A model generated the notes under the pieces. The model was not told the DNA's origin. It did not search any database and was given only the letters and a program-made list of their open reading frames with translations. This document shows, piece by piece, positions 8,454 to 15,201 of a DNA stretch of 64,000 bases (within the stretch, counting starts at the first letter, position 1; every line of letters starts with the position of its first letter). Source of the DNA: Pacificispira sp033344895 (GTDB lineage Bacteria > Pseudomonadota > Alphaproteobacteria > UBA8366 > Aestuariispiraceae); contig OZ245920.1 of NCBI GenBank assembly GCA_965229685.1, forward strand, positions 1,984,001 through 2,048,000. Reading direction: 5' to 3'. Position numbers and translations under genes: made by a program.

Positions 8454-9228
8454 TGCCGGCGGCCTCTTCCCGGCCAAGGAAACGCGCCATGCGGGCCTTC
8501 ACGAGGTCCGAGCCAATCAAGCTGCAAAAGGCCGCTGTTTCCCGTGATAGACCGTCCCGGACACGGGGCAGGCGCTCCGCGTTCCAGAGCAATCGCTTTG
8601 CAGCCAACGCACTGTCGACATCGATCCGCGCAAGTAACTCCACGCATCGGGATTCCGGATCGTCATCAACTGCCGTAGCAATGCCGAGCCCAACGGCGTC
8701 ACCGGCGGAAACGCGGCGATCGGTCAGGAGCCAATTCTGCGCTGCGGAAATTCCGATAAGGTCAGGCAGTACCGCCGTCCAGCCGCCGTCGGGTGCGAAT
8801 CCCACGGTCCCATAGTACGGTTGAACAAAGGCCTCAGAAGACAGTACCGACAAGTCGGCGGCGAATAGAAAGCCGGCGGACCCGCCTGTGATGGCACCCC
8901 GTGCCGCCACGGCGAAGATCACCGGTGCCGCCATCATGCGATAGACGCATTTCTGAAGGCGGGGCACAACGGCATTTGCGTATTCCAGAACCGTTCCGGA
9001 TTCCGCAGCATCGTGAAAACGTCCGACATCGCCGCCGGTCGAGAAGTTCCTGCCGCCCGAGAGAACGACCCGCTCGACACCGCTGTCGATCACCGCATCC
9101 AGCGCAGATTGGAGGGCGTCGAGAAGTCCAGGTTCAAGAGCATTGGCACGGGGCGCGTCGAGCCGAATGAAATGACAACGCTCCCCGGTCGGCAGATCAC
9201 GCAGATCCAGCCTTACCAGTTCGTTCAC
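8446..9228 (-). CDS. Enoyl-CoA hydratase/isomerase family protein
   Basis: A 260-residue crotonase-fold protein. The first oxyanion-hole region is LSGGRNFSTGGDVGRF and the second is RGAITGGSAGFLFAADLSV. Of the two canonical hydratase Glu residues, the position near PYYGTVGFAPDGG carries no obvious Glu, so this may be an isomerase, a retro-Claisen-type hydrolase or an otherwise modified crotonase rather than a standard hydratase. It overlaps tetR by 4 nt upstream and the ligase by 8 nt downstream, placing it firmly in the operon. Confidence 0.87.
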   Translation of the reverse strand: MNELVRLDLRDLPTGERCHFIRLDAPRANALEPGLLDALQSALDAVIDSGVERVVLSGGRNFSTGGDVGRFHDAAESGTVLEYANAVVPRLQKCVYRMMAAPVIFAVAARGAITGGSAGFLFAADLSVLSSEAFVQPYYGTVGFAPDGGWTAVLPDLIGISAAQNWLLTDRRVSAGDAVGLGIATAVDDDPESRCVELLARIDVDSALAAKRLLWNAERLPRVRDGLSRETAAFCSLIGSDLVKARMARFLGREEAAGNV

Positions 9229-9815
9229 GGCTCAAGTCCCCGACGGATCAGGCGGTGCGCCTCTTCAACCACACGGTCGATATCGGGAGCATCATCCCAG
9301 AGGATGTATCGATCCCCCAAGGCCCGCGCCATGCCCATCAGCGCCCAGGCTCTGATTTCCGGATCGCCGGCGGAGATTTCGCCCTTCTGCTGCGCTTCCC
9401 GAAGACCGGCTGCATACGCATCGCCAAAGGCGGTGAAATAGCTGCGATAGGCTTCCGGATCGGTAAACCTGGCTTCCTCGACAATGCGGTACAGCGATGG
9501 CCTGGCCAGCAGAAACCGCAAGAAGGCCTCCAGACCCAGCCGTTCGGCCGTCAGCCTGTCCGGGGCCCCCGCGACGGCGTCGGACACCTCCGAACGGGTC
9601 AGGCGCCCCATTTCCAGAACGAGTTCCCGGAAGATTTCCTCCTTGCTGGAAAAATAGATGTAGAATGTACCAAGTGCGGTTTCGGCCTGTTGCGTGATTT
9701 CCGCGATCGATGCCGCAGCGAAGCCCTGAGCACCGATGACGGCCTCAGCGGCTTCCAGGATCTTTGCGCGGCGCGCCAGTCCGCGTTTCGTTTTCGGCAC
9801 AGCTTGAACACCCAT
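9225..9815 (-). CDS. TetR/AcrR family transcriptional regulator
   Basis: A 196-residue repressor-type protein. The N-terminal helix-turn-helix is clear (ARRAKILEAAEAVIGAQGF, then SIAEITQQAETALGTFYIYF), followed by the FSSKEEIFRELV segment. The C-terminal ligand domain resembles regulators of acyl-CoA degradation. It is the first gene of the catabolic operon and its ATG lies five bases from a palindrome that also occurs in the importer promoter, so autoregulation and control of the importer are predicted. The likely inducer is an acyl-CoA or the free substrate (inference). Confidence 0.92.
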   Translation of the reverse strand: MGVQAVPKTKRGLARRAKILEAAEAVIGAQGFAAASIAEITQQAETALGTFYIYFSSKEEIFRELVLEMGRLTRSEVSDAVAGAPDRLTAERLGLEAFLRFLLARPSLYRIVEEARFTDPEAYRSYFTAFGDAYAAGLREAQQKGEISAGDPEIRAWALMGMARALGDRYILWDDAPDIDRVVEEAHRLIRRGLEP

Positions 9816-9820
9816 GAAAT

Positions 9821-9838
9821 CATGAATACTGATTCATG
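9821..9838. promoter_or_regulatory. Palindromic operator, predicted TetR site 2
   Basis: CATGAAT-ACTG-ATTCATG is a perfect inverted repeat with 7-bp arms, five bases upstream of the tetR start on the minus strand. Thirteen bases, GATTCATGTTTCA (9831-9843), are identical to the importer site at 578-590. A clear -35/-10 pair for tetR could not be assigned, but the position fits autorepression. Confidence 0.65.
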
Positions 9839-9939
9839 TTTCAAATTCAAGCTCTATTTCATCGCCGGAATGGCTTGCTGCATGCTCGACGCTTGCAAAG
9901 ACACCGAACTATCCATAGAAGACGCAACGTTTCATATGT

Positions 9940-10016
9940 CGGGGCGTAGCGCAGCCTGGTAGCGCATCTGCTTTGGGAGCAGAGGGTCGTTGGTTCAAAT
10001 CCAGCCGCCCCGACCA
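9940..10016 (+). tRNA. tRNA-Pro (anticodon TGG)
   Basis: A 77-nt cloverleaf. Acceptor strands CGGGGCG and CGCCCCG pair perfectly, the D-arm contains AGCCTGGTAGCGC, the anticodon stem TCTGC/GCAGA encloses loop TTTGGGA with anticodon TGG, and the T-arm contains GGTTCAAATCC. The CCA end is encoded. Pro tRNAs characteristically begin with C1 and have G73 replaced by A, as seen here. Confidence 0.97.
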
Positions 10017-10364
10017 CTCACCGTTTCGACTCCGTTCAAATTGCTTCGTTTGGTTCGATATTCGAACGGGTCTGATTTTCAGATTGCGCGAAATTCTTCA
10101 ATCGCCCCTCCAGAGGCTTCACCCTCAATTAGACTGCACAAATGTAAGATTGCCGACATAATTGCATGGTTTCCCATCGCTTTTCGAATGCCACAGATGA
10201 ACCGTTCCCTTTCACAAGTTTCCCGTAAACCGCGTATCGTACACTTCGCCTAAAATGCTTCCAAAATCTCCTTGAAAAGATACGGGTAAGACTATTACAT
10301 CCCGCTGGGTCACATGAGGCGACTGCTTTGCATTCGCTTAAACAATGAGTTGGTGGGATAGATT
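10017..10364. other. Intergenic region between tRNA-Pro and arsR
   Basis: 348 bases with lower GC than the neighbourhood and no credible gene. It contains a weak stem, CCGTTC (10032-10037) with GAACGG (10064-10069), followed by T-rich sequence that may end the tRNA transcript; the palindrome GTTCGATATTCGAAC (10053-10067); and a short inverted repeat CATT-N9-AATG (10331-10347) just before arsR that could be an operator half-site pair. None is strong on its own. Confidence 0.45.
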
Positions 10365-10688
10365 ATGACCGCGCATGCAAGCATCGCGGACGAGCGGTCG
10401 TTTGACCGACTTGTCGATTTCGACGCGGCAACGACACTGTTGCGTGCATTTGCCAACCCGCATCGGTTTAAGATTCTCTGTCTTCTACGGCAGGGCGAAT
10501 TGACCGTGGGCGAGCTGGAAATGGCAATCGGCATTCGTCAGCCGAGCATGTCACAGCAGCTCGCGAGACTTCGCGAAGATGGCATTGTTTCCTGCCGGCG
10601 CGATGGCAAATCCATGATTTACAGCATTGCCAGCCCCCGCGCTCAACGCCTGGTAGACGCGCTGATTTGCATCCACGAAGCGGCCTGA
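10365..10688 (+). CDS. ArsR/SmtB family regulator, possibly a BigR/SqrR-like sulfur sensor
   Basis: A 107-residue winged-helix repressor: helix NPHRFKILCLL, recognition segment LEMAIGIRQPSMSQQLARLR and wing RRDGKSMIYSI. The order and wording GIRQPSMSQQLARLR match the BigR/SqrR branch, which senses persulfides through two cysteines. Here Cys39 (in KILCLL) and Cys102 (in ALICIHEA) sit where that pair is expected; a third, Cys77, lies near the wing. Classical metal-site motifs such as CxC are absent. No sulfur-oxidation gene is adjacent, so the target is unknown. Confidence 0.88.
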   Translation: MTAHASIADERSFDRLVDFDAATTLLRAFANPHRFKILCLLRQGELTVGELEMAIGIRQPSMSQQLARLREDGIVSCRRDGKSMIYSIASPRAQRLVDALICIHEAA

Positions 10689-10711
10689 ACAACGGCGAGG
10701 CTCGATTGCTG

Positions 10712-10732
10712 GGGCCCAACTTCGTGGGGCCC
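10712..10732. terminator. Hairpin between convergent arsR and mscS-like genes
   Basis: GGGCCC-A-AC-TTC-GT-G-GGGCCC forms a strong GC stem with one mismatch just upstream of the mscS-like stop and 24 bases after the arsR stop. No T-run follows; it may serve both directions. Confidence 0.45.
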
Positions 10733-10733
10733 T

Positions 10734-12083
10734 TCACTCCCCATCCGGCGGGTCGCGATTCAGGCGTACCGGAATTTCCACCGACGAACGGATGTGCAGA
10801 TCCCGCTGCGAGAATGGAAATTCGATGCCGTTCTCGCGGAAAATCTGCCAGACATTCAGCAGTACCTCGCTTCGCACATTCGCGACCCCGGCCTGGGGAT
10901 CGTCGATCCAAATTCTCAGTTCCAGTTCCAGGGCATCCGCCCCAAATGCCATGAAGCGGCAGACCGGCGCCGGGTCGCTTCGAACCCGTGCGACCGACCG
11001 CGACGACTCCTCCGCCAGTTCCATCGCCTTCTTAACATCCGACTCATAGGAGATTCCGACCGGAATTTTCAGTCGGACCAGCGTGTTGGAGAAGGACCAG
11101 TTCTCGACGCGCTGTGAGATCAGTTCCTCATTCGGAATCAGATGTTCCGTTCCATCACGGGTGATGACGGAAACGTAGCGCGCCCGCAGCGAATTGATCC
11201 AACCGAACGTATCCCCGATTGCGATCACATCCCCCGGCTTGACCGATTTGTCCATCAACAGGATCAGGCCGCTGATCAGGTTGGAAACGACCTTCTGCAG
11301 GCCGAATCCGATGCCCAGCCCCACCGCGCCGGAGAACACGGCAAGCGCCGTCAGGTCGATGCCGATACTGTCCAGAGCCGCGACGACGGCAACGCCCATG
11401 AGGAAGATGCGAACCGTCTTGCCAAGCAGTACCTTTGCGGACGGGGAAAGCCCCTTTGCATGTTCGAACCGGGCTTCGACCAGCCGCGAGAGAAATCCGG
11501 CTGCCCAGAGCAGTGCGACGAGCACGATCCCGGCCTTCAGCGCACTCAATACGCTGACCCGGACATCGCCCAGCGTCACCCCCATACTGTCCAGCGTGGC
11601 CATGGTCGGCGCCAACAGCCCCAGCAGATTCAGCGCCGCCAGGGTCCAGGCGAGAAATGCGAGAGATTTGGACCAACCCGGGTCGCGGATTGCCTGGGAC
11701 AGGACCCGGATGACAACCCACGCCGTCAGCAGGCTAACCGCGCTTTCGACCAGATGATGCGGCCAGTCCGCCTGTTTTGCGGCGAATACGCTGAACCATT
11801 GCAGGATCAGCCAGATGACCGGCAGGACGAGCGGAACCATGGTTCGGAGCGCTGGATCCGTGAACCGCGCGAAACGGCCCTTCCCCAATTGTCGCTCCAG
11901 AACCCGGCGGGTCGTCCCGGACAACAGTCGCGCCAGAGCCCATGCGGCAAGGATTGTAAGAAGCTGTATCAGAGTGGAAGGAACCAGGATCGTCGTATCG
12001 ATCCAGGTCCAGACGGACGCGGAAAGTCGTTGAATCTCTCCCGGGTCCAAAAGGCGTTCGAGTAACCCGACTTCTTCTTGCAT
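10734..12083 (-). CDS. MscS family mechanosensitive ion channel
   Basis: A 449-residue inner-membrane protein. About five hydrophobic segments precede the MscS core, longer than E. coli MscS (three). The pore-lining helix is VFSGAVGLGIGFGLQKVVSN, followed by the beta-domain LMDKSVKPGDVIAIGDTFGWI and IPNEELISQRVENWS. The cytoplasmic alpha/beta domain ends in the typical IEFPFSQRDLHIR. It should open under membrane tension to release solutes on osmotic downshock. It stands alone on the minus strand, converging on arsR. Confidence 0.92.
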   Translation of the reverse strand: MQEEVGLLERLLDPGEIQRLSASVWTWIDTTILVPSTLIQLLTILAAWALARLLSGTTRRVLERQLGKGRFARFTDPALRTMVPLVLPVIWLILQWFSVFAAKQADWPHHLVESAVSLLTAWVVIRVLSQAIRDPGWSKSLAFLAWTLAALNLLGLLAPTMATLDSMGVTLGDVRVSVLSALKAGIVLVALLWAAGFLSRLVEARFEHAKGLSPSAKVLLGKTVRIFLMGVAVVAALDSIGIDLTALAVFSGAVGLGIGFGLQKVVSNLISGLILLMDKSVKPGDVIAIGDTFGWINSLRARYVSVITRDGTEHLIPNEELISQRVENWSFSNTLVRLKIPVGISYESDVKKAMELAEESSRSVARVRSDPAPVCRFMAFGADALELELRIWIDDPQAGVANVRSEVLLNVWQIFRENGIEFPFSQRDLHIRSSVEIPVRLNRDPPDGE

Positions 12084-12207
12084 ATGCGCAGTCTAGGACG
12101 GTACTGCTCGTTTGGCTACGGCATGAATGGCCGCGCGGAATCCGGAAGGGCCAAGCCAACCGTCGTTCCGCGCGGCGCCGATTGCCTACTCTGTGACGCC
12201 CCCCAGC

Positions 12208-12912
12208 TTATGTGGATTGCAAATTGTAGCGGTCGTGATGGCGTACCCAGCTCATCGGCCCTTCCTCGTTGCGCCCTCGCGGCGCAAGATCGAGCAGCGC
12301 ATAAGTTCCCATCATCGCCTCCACACCCCGGCCATAGGTCGAATAGGTGTGGTAGACACTGCCATCATCGTCCTTGAAGAAGGCACTGATGCCTGGCCAT
12401 TCCTCACCGAGATGACGCCACTGGCCGTAATTGTAGTCGATTGTTCCGCCAGCCGTATCCGCCGGCGTGAAGCTGACCCGGAAGTCGAAGTTGAAGGACG
12501 ACCCGTGCGAAGAGACCCAATTGAACTTCCACCCCATACGCTTCCGAAACCCTTCAATCTCGTCGAGTGTCGCGCGAGACACCGCCACCAGGGTGACATC
12601 ATGATGGGCCAGATGCCGGTTCATGCCATCGATATGATCGGCCATGAAGGAGCAGCTTGGGCAGCCATGCTTCCAGCCCTCCACGAACATGAAGTGCTGC
12701 ACCAACAGCTGTGAACGGCCATCGAACAGGTCAGCCAGCGTGCGTTGGCCATCCGTCGTATCGAACCGGTACGCCACATCAACGCGTTGCCAGGGCAATG
12801 CCTGGCGTTTTCGGGTCACTTCGTCCCGCAGCCGGGTCAGTTCCTTTTCAGCCTTCAGCAATTCCAGGCGGGCGTCGCGCCAGTCATCGCGGTTTGCGAT
12901 CTTGCGATCCAT
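12208..12912 (-). CDS. DUF899 family thioredoxin-like protein
   Basis: A 234-residue DUF899 protein. The family shows a thioredoxin-like fold; here the single vicinal cysteine region is GWKHGCPSCSFMADH, a CPSC motif at the expected position, with the conserved start segment RDDWRDARLELLKAEKE and the C-terminal STYGRGVEAMMGTY. The biochemical function of the family is unknown. The ATG at 12912 has GGAAGGAAA seven bases upstream and follows the stop of the small membrane-protein gene by two bases. In several proteobacterial genomes such genes accompany the kind of HTH regulator encoded divergently here. Confidence 0.88.
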   Translation of the reverse strand: MDRKIANRDDWRDARLELLKAEKELTRLRDEVTRKRQALPWQRVDVAYRFDTTDGQRTLADLFDGRSQLLVQHFMFVEGWKHGCPSCSFMADHIDGMNRHLAHHDVTLVAVSRATLDEIEGFRKRMGWKFNWVSSHGSSFNFDFRVSFTPADTAGGTIDYNYGQWRHLGEEWPGISAFFKDDDGSVYHTYSTYGRGVEAMMGTYALLDLAPRGRNEEGPMSWVRHHDRYNLQST

Positions 12913-12914
12913 GG

Positions 12915-13181
12915 TCAGTTTCCTTCCGAGTGAGAATTGAAGGTCGCGGCGGTCAGCCTCAGCCAGGGCGGCAGGTGAAAAAGTCCCATGAGGAAATACA
13001 TGAGCGCCATGTCGCTGATCAGGGGCATCCCTGTCAGGCTGTTGCATAAACCGTCGACCGGTGCCTCCGCCGACAGCCAGGCCATCCCCGCACAAATCGG
13101 AGACACGACAAGGCTCAGCCATCCGGCCGGGTCCCATCGCGTCACCTTCGGTACACTGCCGGTACCCGGTACTGGTGCCAT
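12915..13181 (-). CDS. Small hypothetical membrane protein
   Basis: An 88-residue protein with two hydrophobic stretches (WLSLVVSPICAGMAWL and ISDMALMYFLMGLFHLPPWL). I recognise no family. The hydrophobic pattern, the close spacing to the DUF899 gene (TGA-CC-ATG) and the shared strand argue that it is translated. The ATG at 13181 is assumed; a GTG at 13193 in the same frame is closer to a GGAG sequence and is an alternative. It begins about 110 bases from the divergent regulator gene, so it is probably the first gene of the regulated unit. Confidence 0.6.
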   Translation of the reverse strand: MAPVPGTGSVPKVTRWDPAGWLSLVVSPICAGMAWLSAEAPVDGLCNSLTGMPLISDMALMYFLMGLFHLPPWLRLTAATFNSHSEGN

Positions 13182-13289
13182 TGCCAATTTCACGTCTCCG
13201 TTCAATTGTGCCTGTCTCGGCGGTTGCGATGGCGGCACGCTAGGACAGCCCGGCGCGCGGGTGAGAGTTACAAAGGTGACGGGATTTTC

Positions 13290-14510
13290 ATGGACTCGCT
13301 GATCAACAGCGCTGCCAGGGCCCTTTCCGGCGGCGACCCGCTCGCAGCCCTGAACCGGGTCGCGCTGCGAAACGATCCTCCGGCCCTGGCTTTGCGTGGC
13401 ATTGCGATGGCGCAACTCGGCGATCTGGAACGGGCGAGGACATTGCTTCGGGCCGCCGTTCGAGCCTTTGGCCCGACTGAAAGCGTATACCGGGCGCGAT
13501 GCGTGGTTGCCGAGGCCGAGGTCGCCCTTGTGTCCCGGGACCTCGGAAAGACTTTGGACGAACTCCCAGGTGCGCGCGCCGTTCTTGAGGCGGCAGGCGA
13601 TCTCGCGAATGGGGCCCATGCCGCCTATCTCGACGCCCGGCGTCACCTTCTTACCGGCCACCTGGACCATGCGGAGGCGCTGCTTTCTTCCTTTGACAGA
13701 TCGGGGCTCCCCCTGACCACTCGGGTCGGCTGCAATCTCGTCGAAGCGGGCATCGCGATCCGGCGTGTTCGAGCCCGGCCCGCACATTCGGCGTTGGAAC
13801 AGGCAAGACGAGGGGCTCGAAAAGCCGCAATCCCTGCCCTTGCCGCGGAAGTGGAAGCCACGGCGAAGTCACTCCAGGCGCCAAAAGCGCGTATCCTGAC
13901 GCAGTGTGATGACCGGTTGGCGTCCCTCGCGGATGTCGAAGCCCTCTTCTCCTCCGGCGCGCTGATTGTCGACGTCTGCCGCAACGTTCTGCGGGCCGGA
14001 CCAACCGTCATTTCAATGACGAACCGCCCGGTCCTATTCTCAGCCCTGCGCACGCTTGCCGAGGCCTGGCCCACGGATGCCGCCCGGGAAGTACTGCTCA
14101 AACAGATCTTCGGGGCACGTCAGGCGGACGAGTCGCACCGGGTCAGGCTTCGGGTAGAAGTCGCGCGTCTGAGAAAACTCATTGTACCACTGGCGGATAT
14201 CAGGGCGACGAAAGCAGGGTTCGTCCTGAGACCCAGGACGAATGTCGACATCGTCCTGCTGCTGCCCCCGACCGAAAGCGAGCATGGCGCGTTTCTGGCC
14301 TTGCTGGCGGACGGGGAAGCCTGGTCGAGCTCCGCCCTGGCGGAAGCGACAGGGATGAGTGCACGCACGGTGCAACGGGCCATGAAACTGCTCGCGGGCG
14401 AAGGCGCGGTCGAGCCGATTGGCCAAGGGCGCTCCCGCCGTTGGATGGCCACGCCTGTGCCGGGTTTCCCGACAAGTTTGTTACTCCCCGTCGCCGGCAT
14501 TCCCCGCTAG
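13290..14510 (+). CDS. Helix-turn-helix regulator with TPR-like N-terminal region
   Basis: A 406-residue protein. The N-terminal 200 residues are alanine/leucine/arginine-rich helices of TPR character (GIAMAQLGDLERARTLLRAA). A segment near 280-320, HRVRLRVEVARLRKLI then IRATKAGFVL, resembles the winged helix of OmpR/SARP-type regulators, and a second HTH near 345-375 (SSSALAEATGMSARTVQRAM) is followed by GQGRSRRWM. It probably controls the divergent small-membrane-protein/DUF899 pair and its own operon with the beta-propeller gene downstream. The ATG at 13290 is the first start that gives the family N-terminus. The inducing signal is unknown. Confidence 0.82.
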   Translation: MDSLINSAARALSGGDPLAALNRVALRNDPPALALRGIAMAQLGDLERARTLLRAAVRAFGPTESVYRARCVVAEAEVALVSRDLGKTLDELPGARAVLEAAGDLANGAHAAYLDARRHLLTGHLDHAEALLSSFDRSGLPLTTRVGCNLVEAGIAIRRVRARPAHSALEQARRGARKAAIPALAAEVEATAKSLQAPKARILTQCDDRLASLADVEALFSSGALIVDVCRNVLRAGPTVISMTNRPVLFSALRTLAEAWPTDAAREVLLKQIFGARQADESHRVRLRVEVARLRKLIVPLADIRATKAGFVLRPRTNVDIVLLLPPTESEHGAFLALLADGEAWSSSALAEATGMSARTVQRAMKLLAGEGAVEPIGQGRSRRWMATPVPGFPTSLLLPVAGIPR

Positions 14511-14519
14511 TCTCCGGGC

Positions 14520-15152
14520 ATGAAGAAATCCGGCGCTGAAATCCTGTGCGAGTACGGTCCCTTCCCCGGCATCGATCATGTCGCCGGGGTCAGTTTCGAT
14601 GGAAAGTATGTCTGGTTTGCCTCAGGCGATCGGTTGAATGCAATCGACCCGAACAGCGGCAGGATCATCCGTGCGGTCGATACGCCGGCCAATGCCGGAA
14701 CCGCCTTCGACGGCACGTACCTGTTTCAGATCTCGGAGACGGTCATACGCAAGATCGACCCACTGACGGGCACCATCGTCGCGGAGATTCCATCCCCAGG
14801 CGCAGGAAGCGATTCTGGTCTCGCCTGGGCGGAGGGCTCACTCTGGGTTGGTCAGCACCGGGACCGGAAGATCCATCAGATCGATCCAGAAACTGGCGAT
14901 ATTCTGCGAACGATCCAGTCTGATCGTTTTGTAACCGGCGTGACCTGGTCACAGGGGGAGTTCTGGCACGGGACATGGGACGACGACATGAGCGACATCC
15001 GTCGCGTCGATCCGGAGACGGGCGCGGTGCTGGAATCCCTTGAAATGCCACCAGGCAGCGGAGTCTCGGGTCTGGAAGCGGACGGCGGGAACCGATTTTT
15101 CTGCGGCGGCGGCAACAGTGGAACCGTCCGCGTCATACGGAAGCCGGATTAG
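14520..15152 (+). CDS. Beta-propeller protein (glutamine cyclotransferase-like / quinoprotein-like repeats)
   Basis: A 210-residue protein made of repeated blades with the pattern DP.TG.I...I (for example IDPNSGRII, IDPLTGTIV, IDPETGDIL and VDPETGAVL). This resembles vgb, SMP-30 and glutaminyl cyclotransferase propellers. No signal peptide is seen, so it is probably cytoplasmic. It follows the HTH regulator by 9 nt in the same operon. Enzymatic activity cannot be assigned; it may bind a small ligand for the module. Confidence 0.78.
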   Translation: MKKSGAEILCEYGPFPGIDHVAGVSFDGKYVWFASGDRLNAIDPNSGRIIRAVDTPANAGTAFDGTYLFQISETVIRKIDPLTGTIVAEIPSPGAGSDSGLAWAEGSLWVGQHRDRKIHQIDPETGDILRTIQSDRFVTGVTWSQGEFWHGTWDDDMSDIRRVDPETGAVLESLEMPPGSGVSGLEADGGNRFFCGGGNSGTVRVIRKPD

Positions 15153-15201
15153 CCGACAGCGCGCCCGGCTGCTCCTTCAGCGGCGGCCCCGGGTCACTCC
15201 C

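Noticed and set aside
6894..8678. 594-codon plus-strand frame opposite the acyl-CoA ligase
   Set aside because: The minus-strand ligase has all family motifs, while this frame shows no fold-like pattern and no ribosome binding site.
9940..10016. tRNA-Pro as an integration site for a mobile element
   Set aside because: No integrase gene and no repeat of the tRNA 3' end is visible downstream; the neighbouring genes look native.
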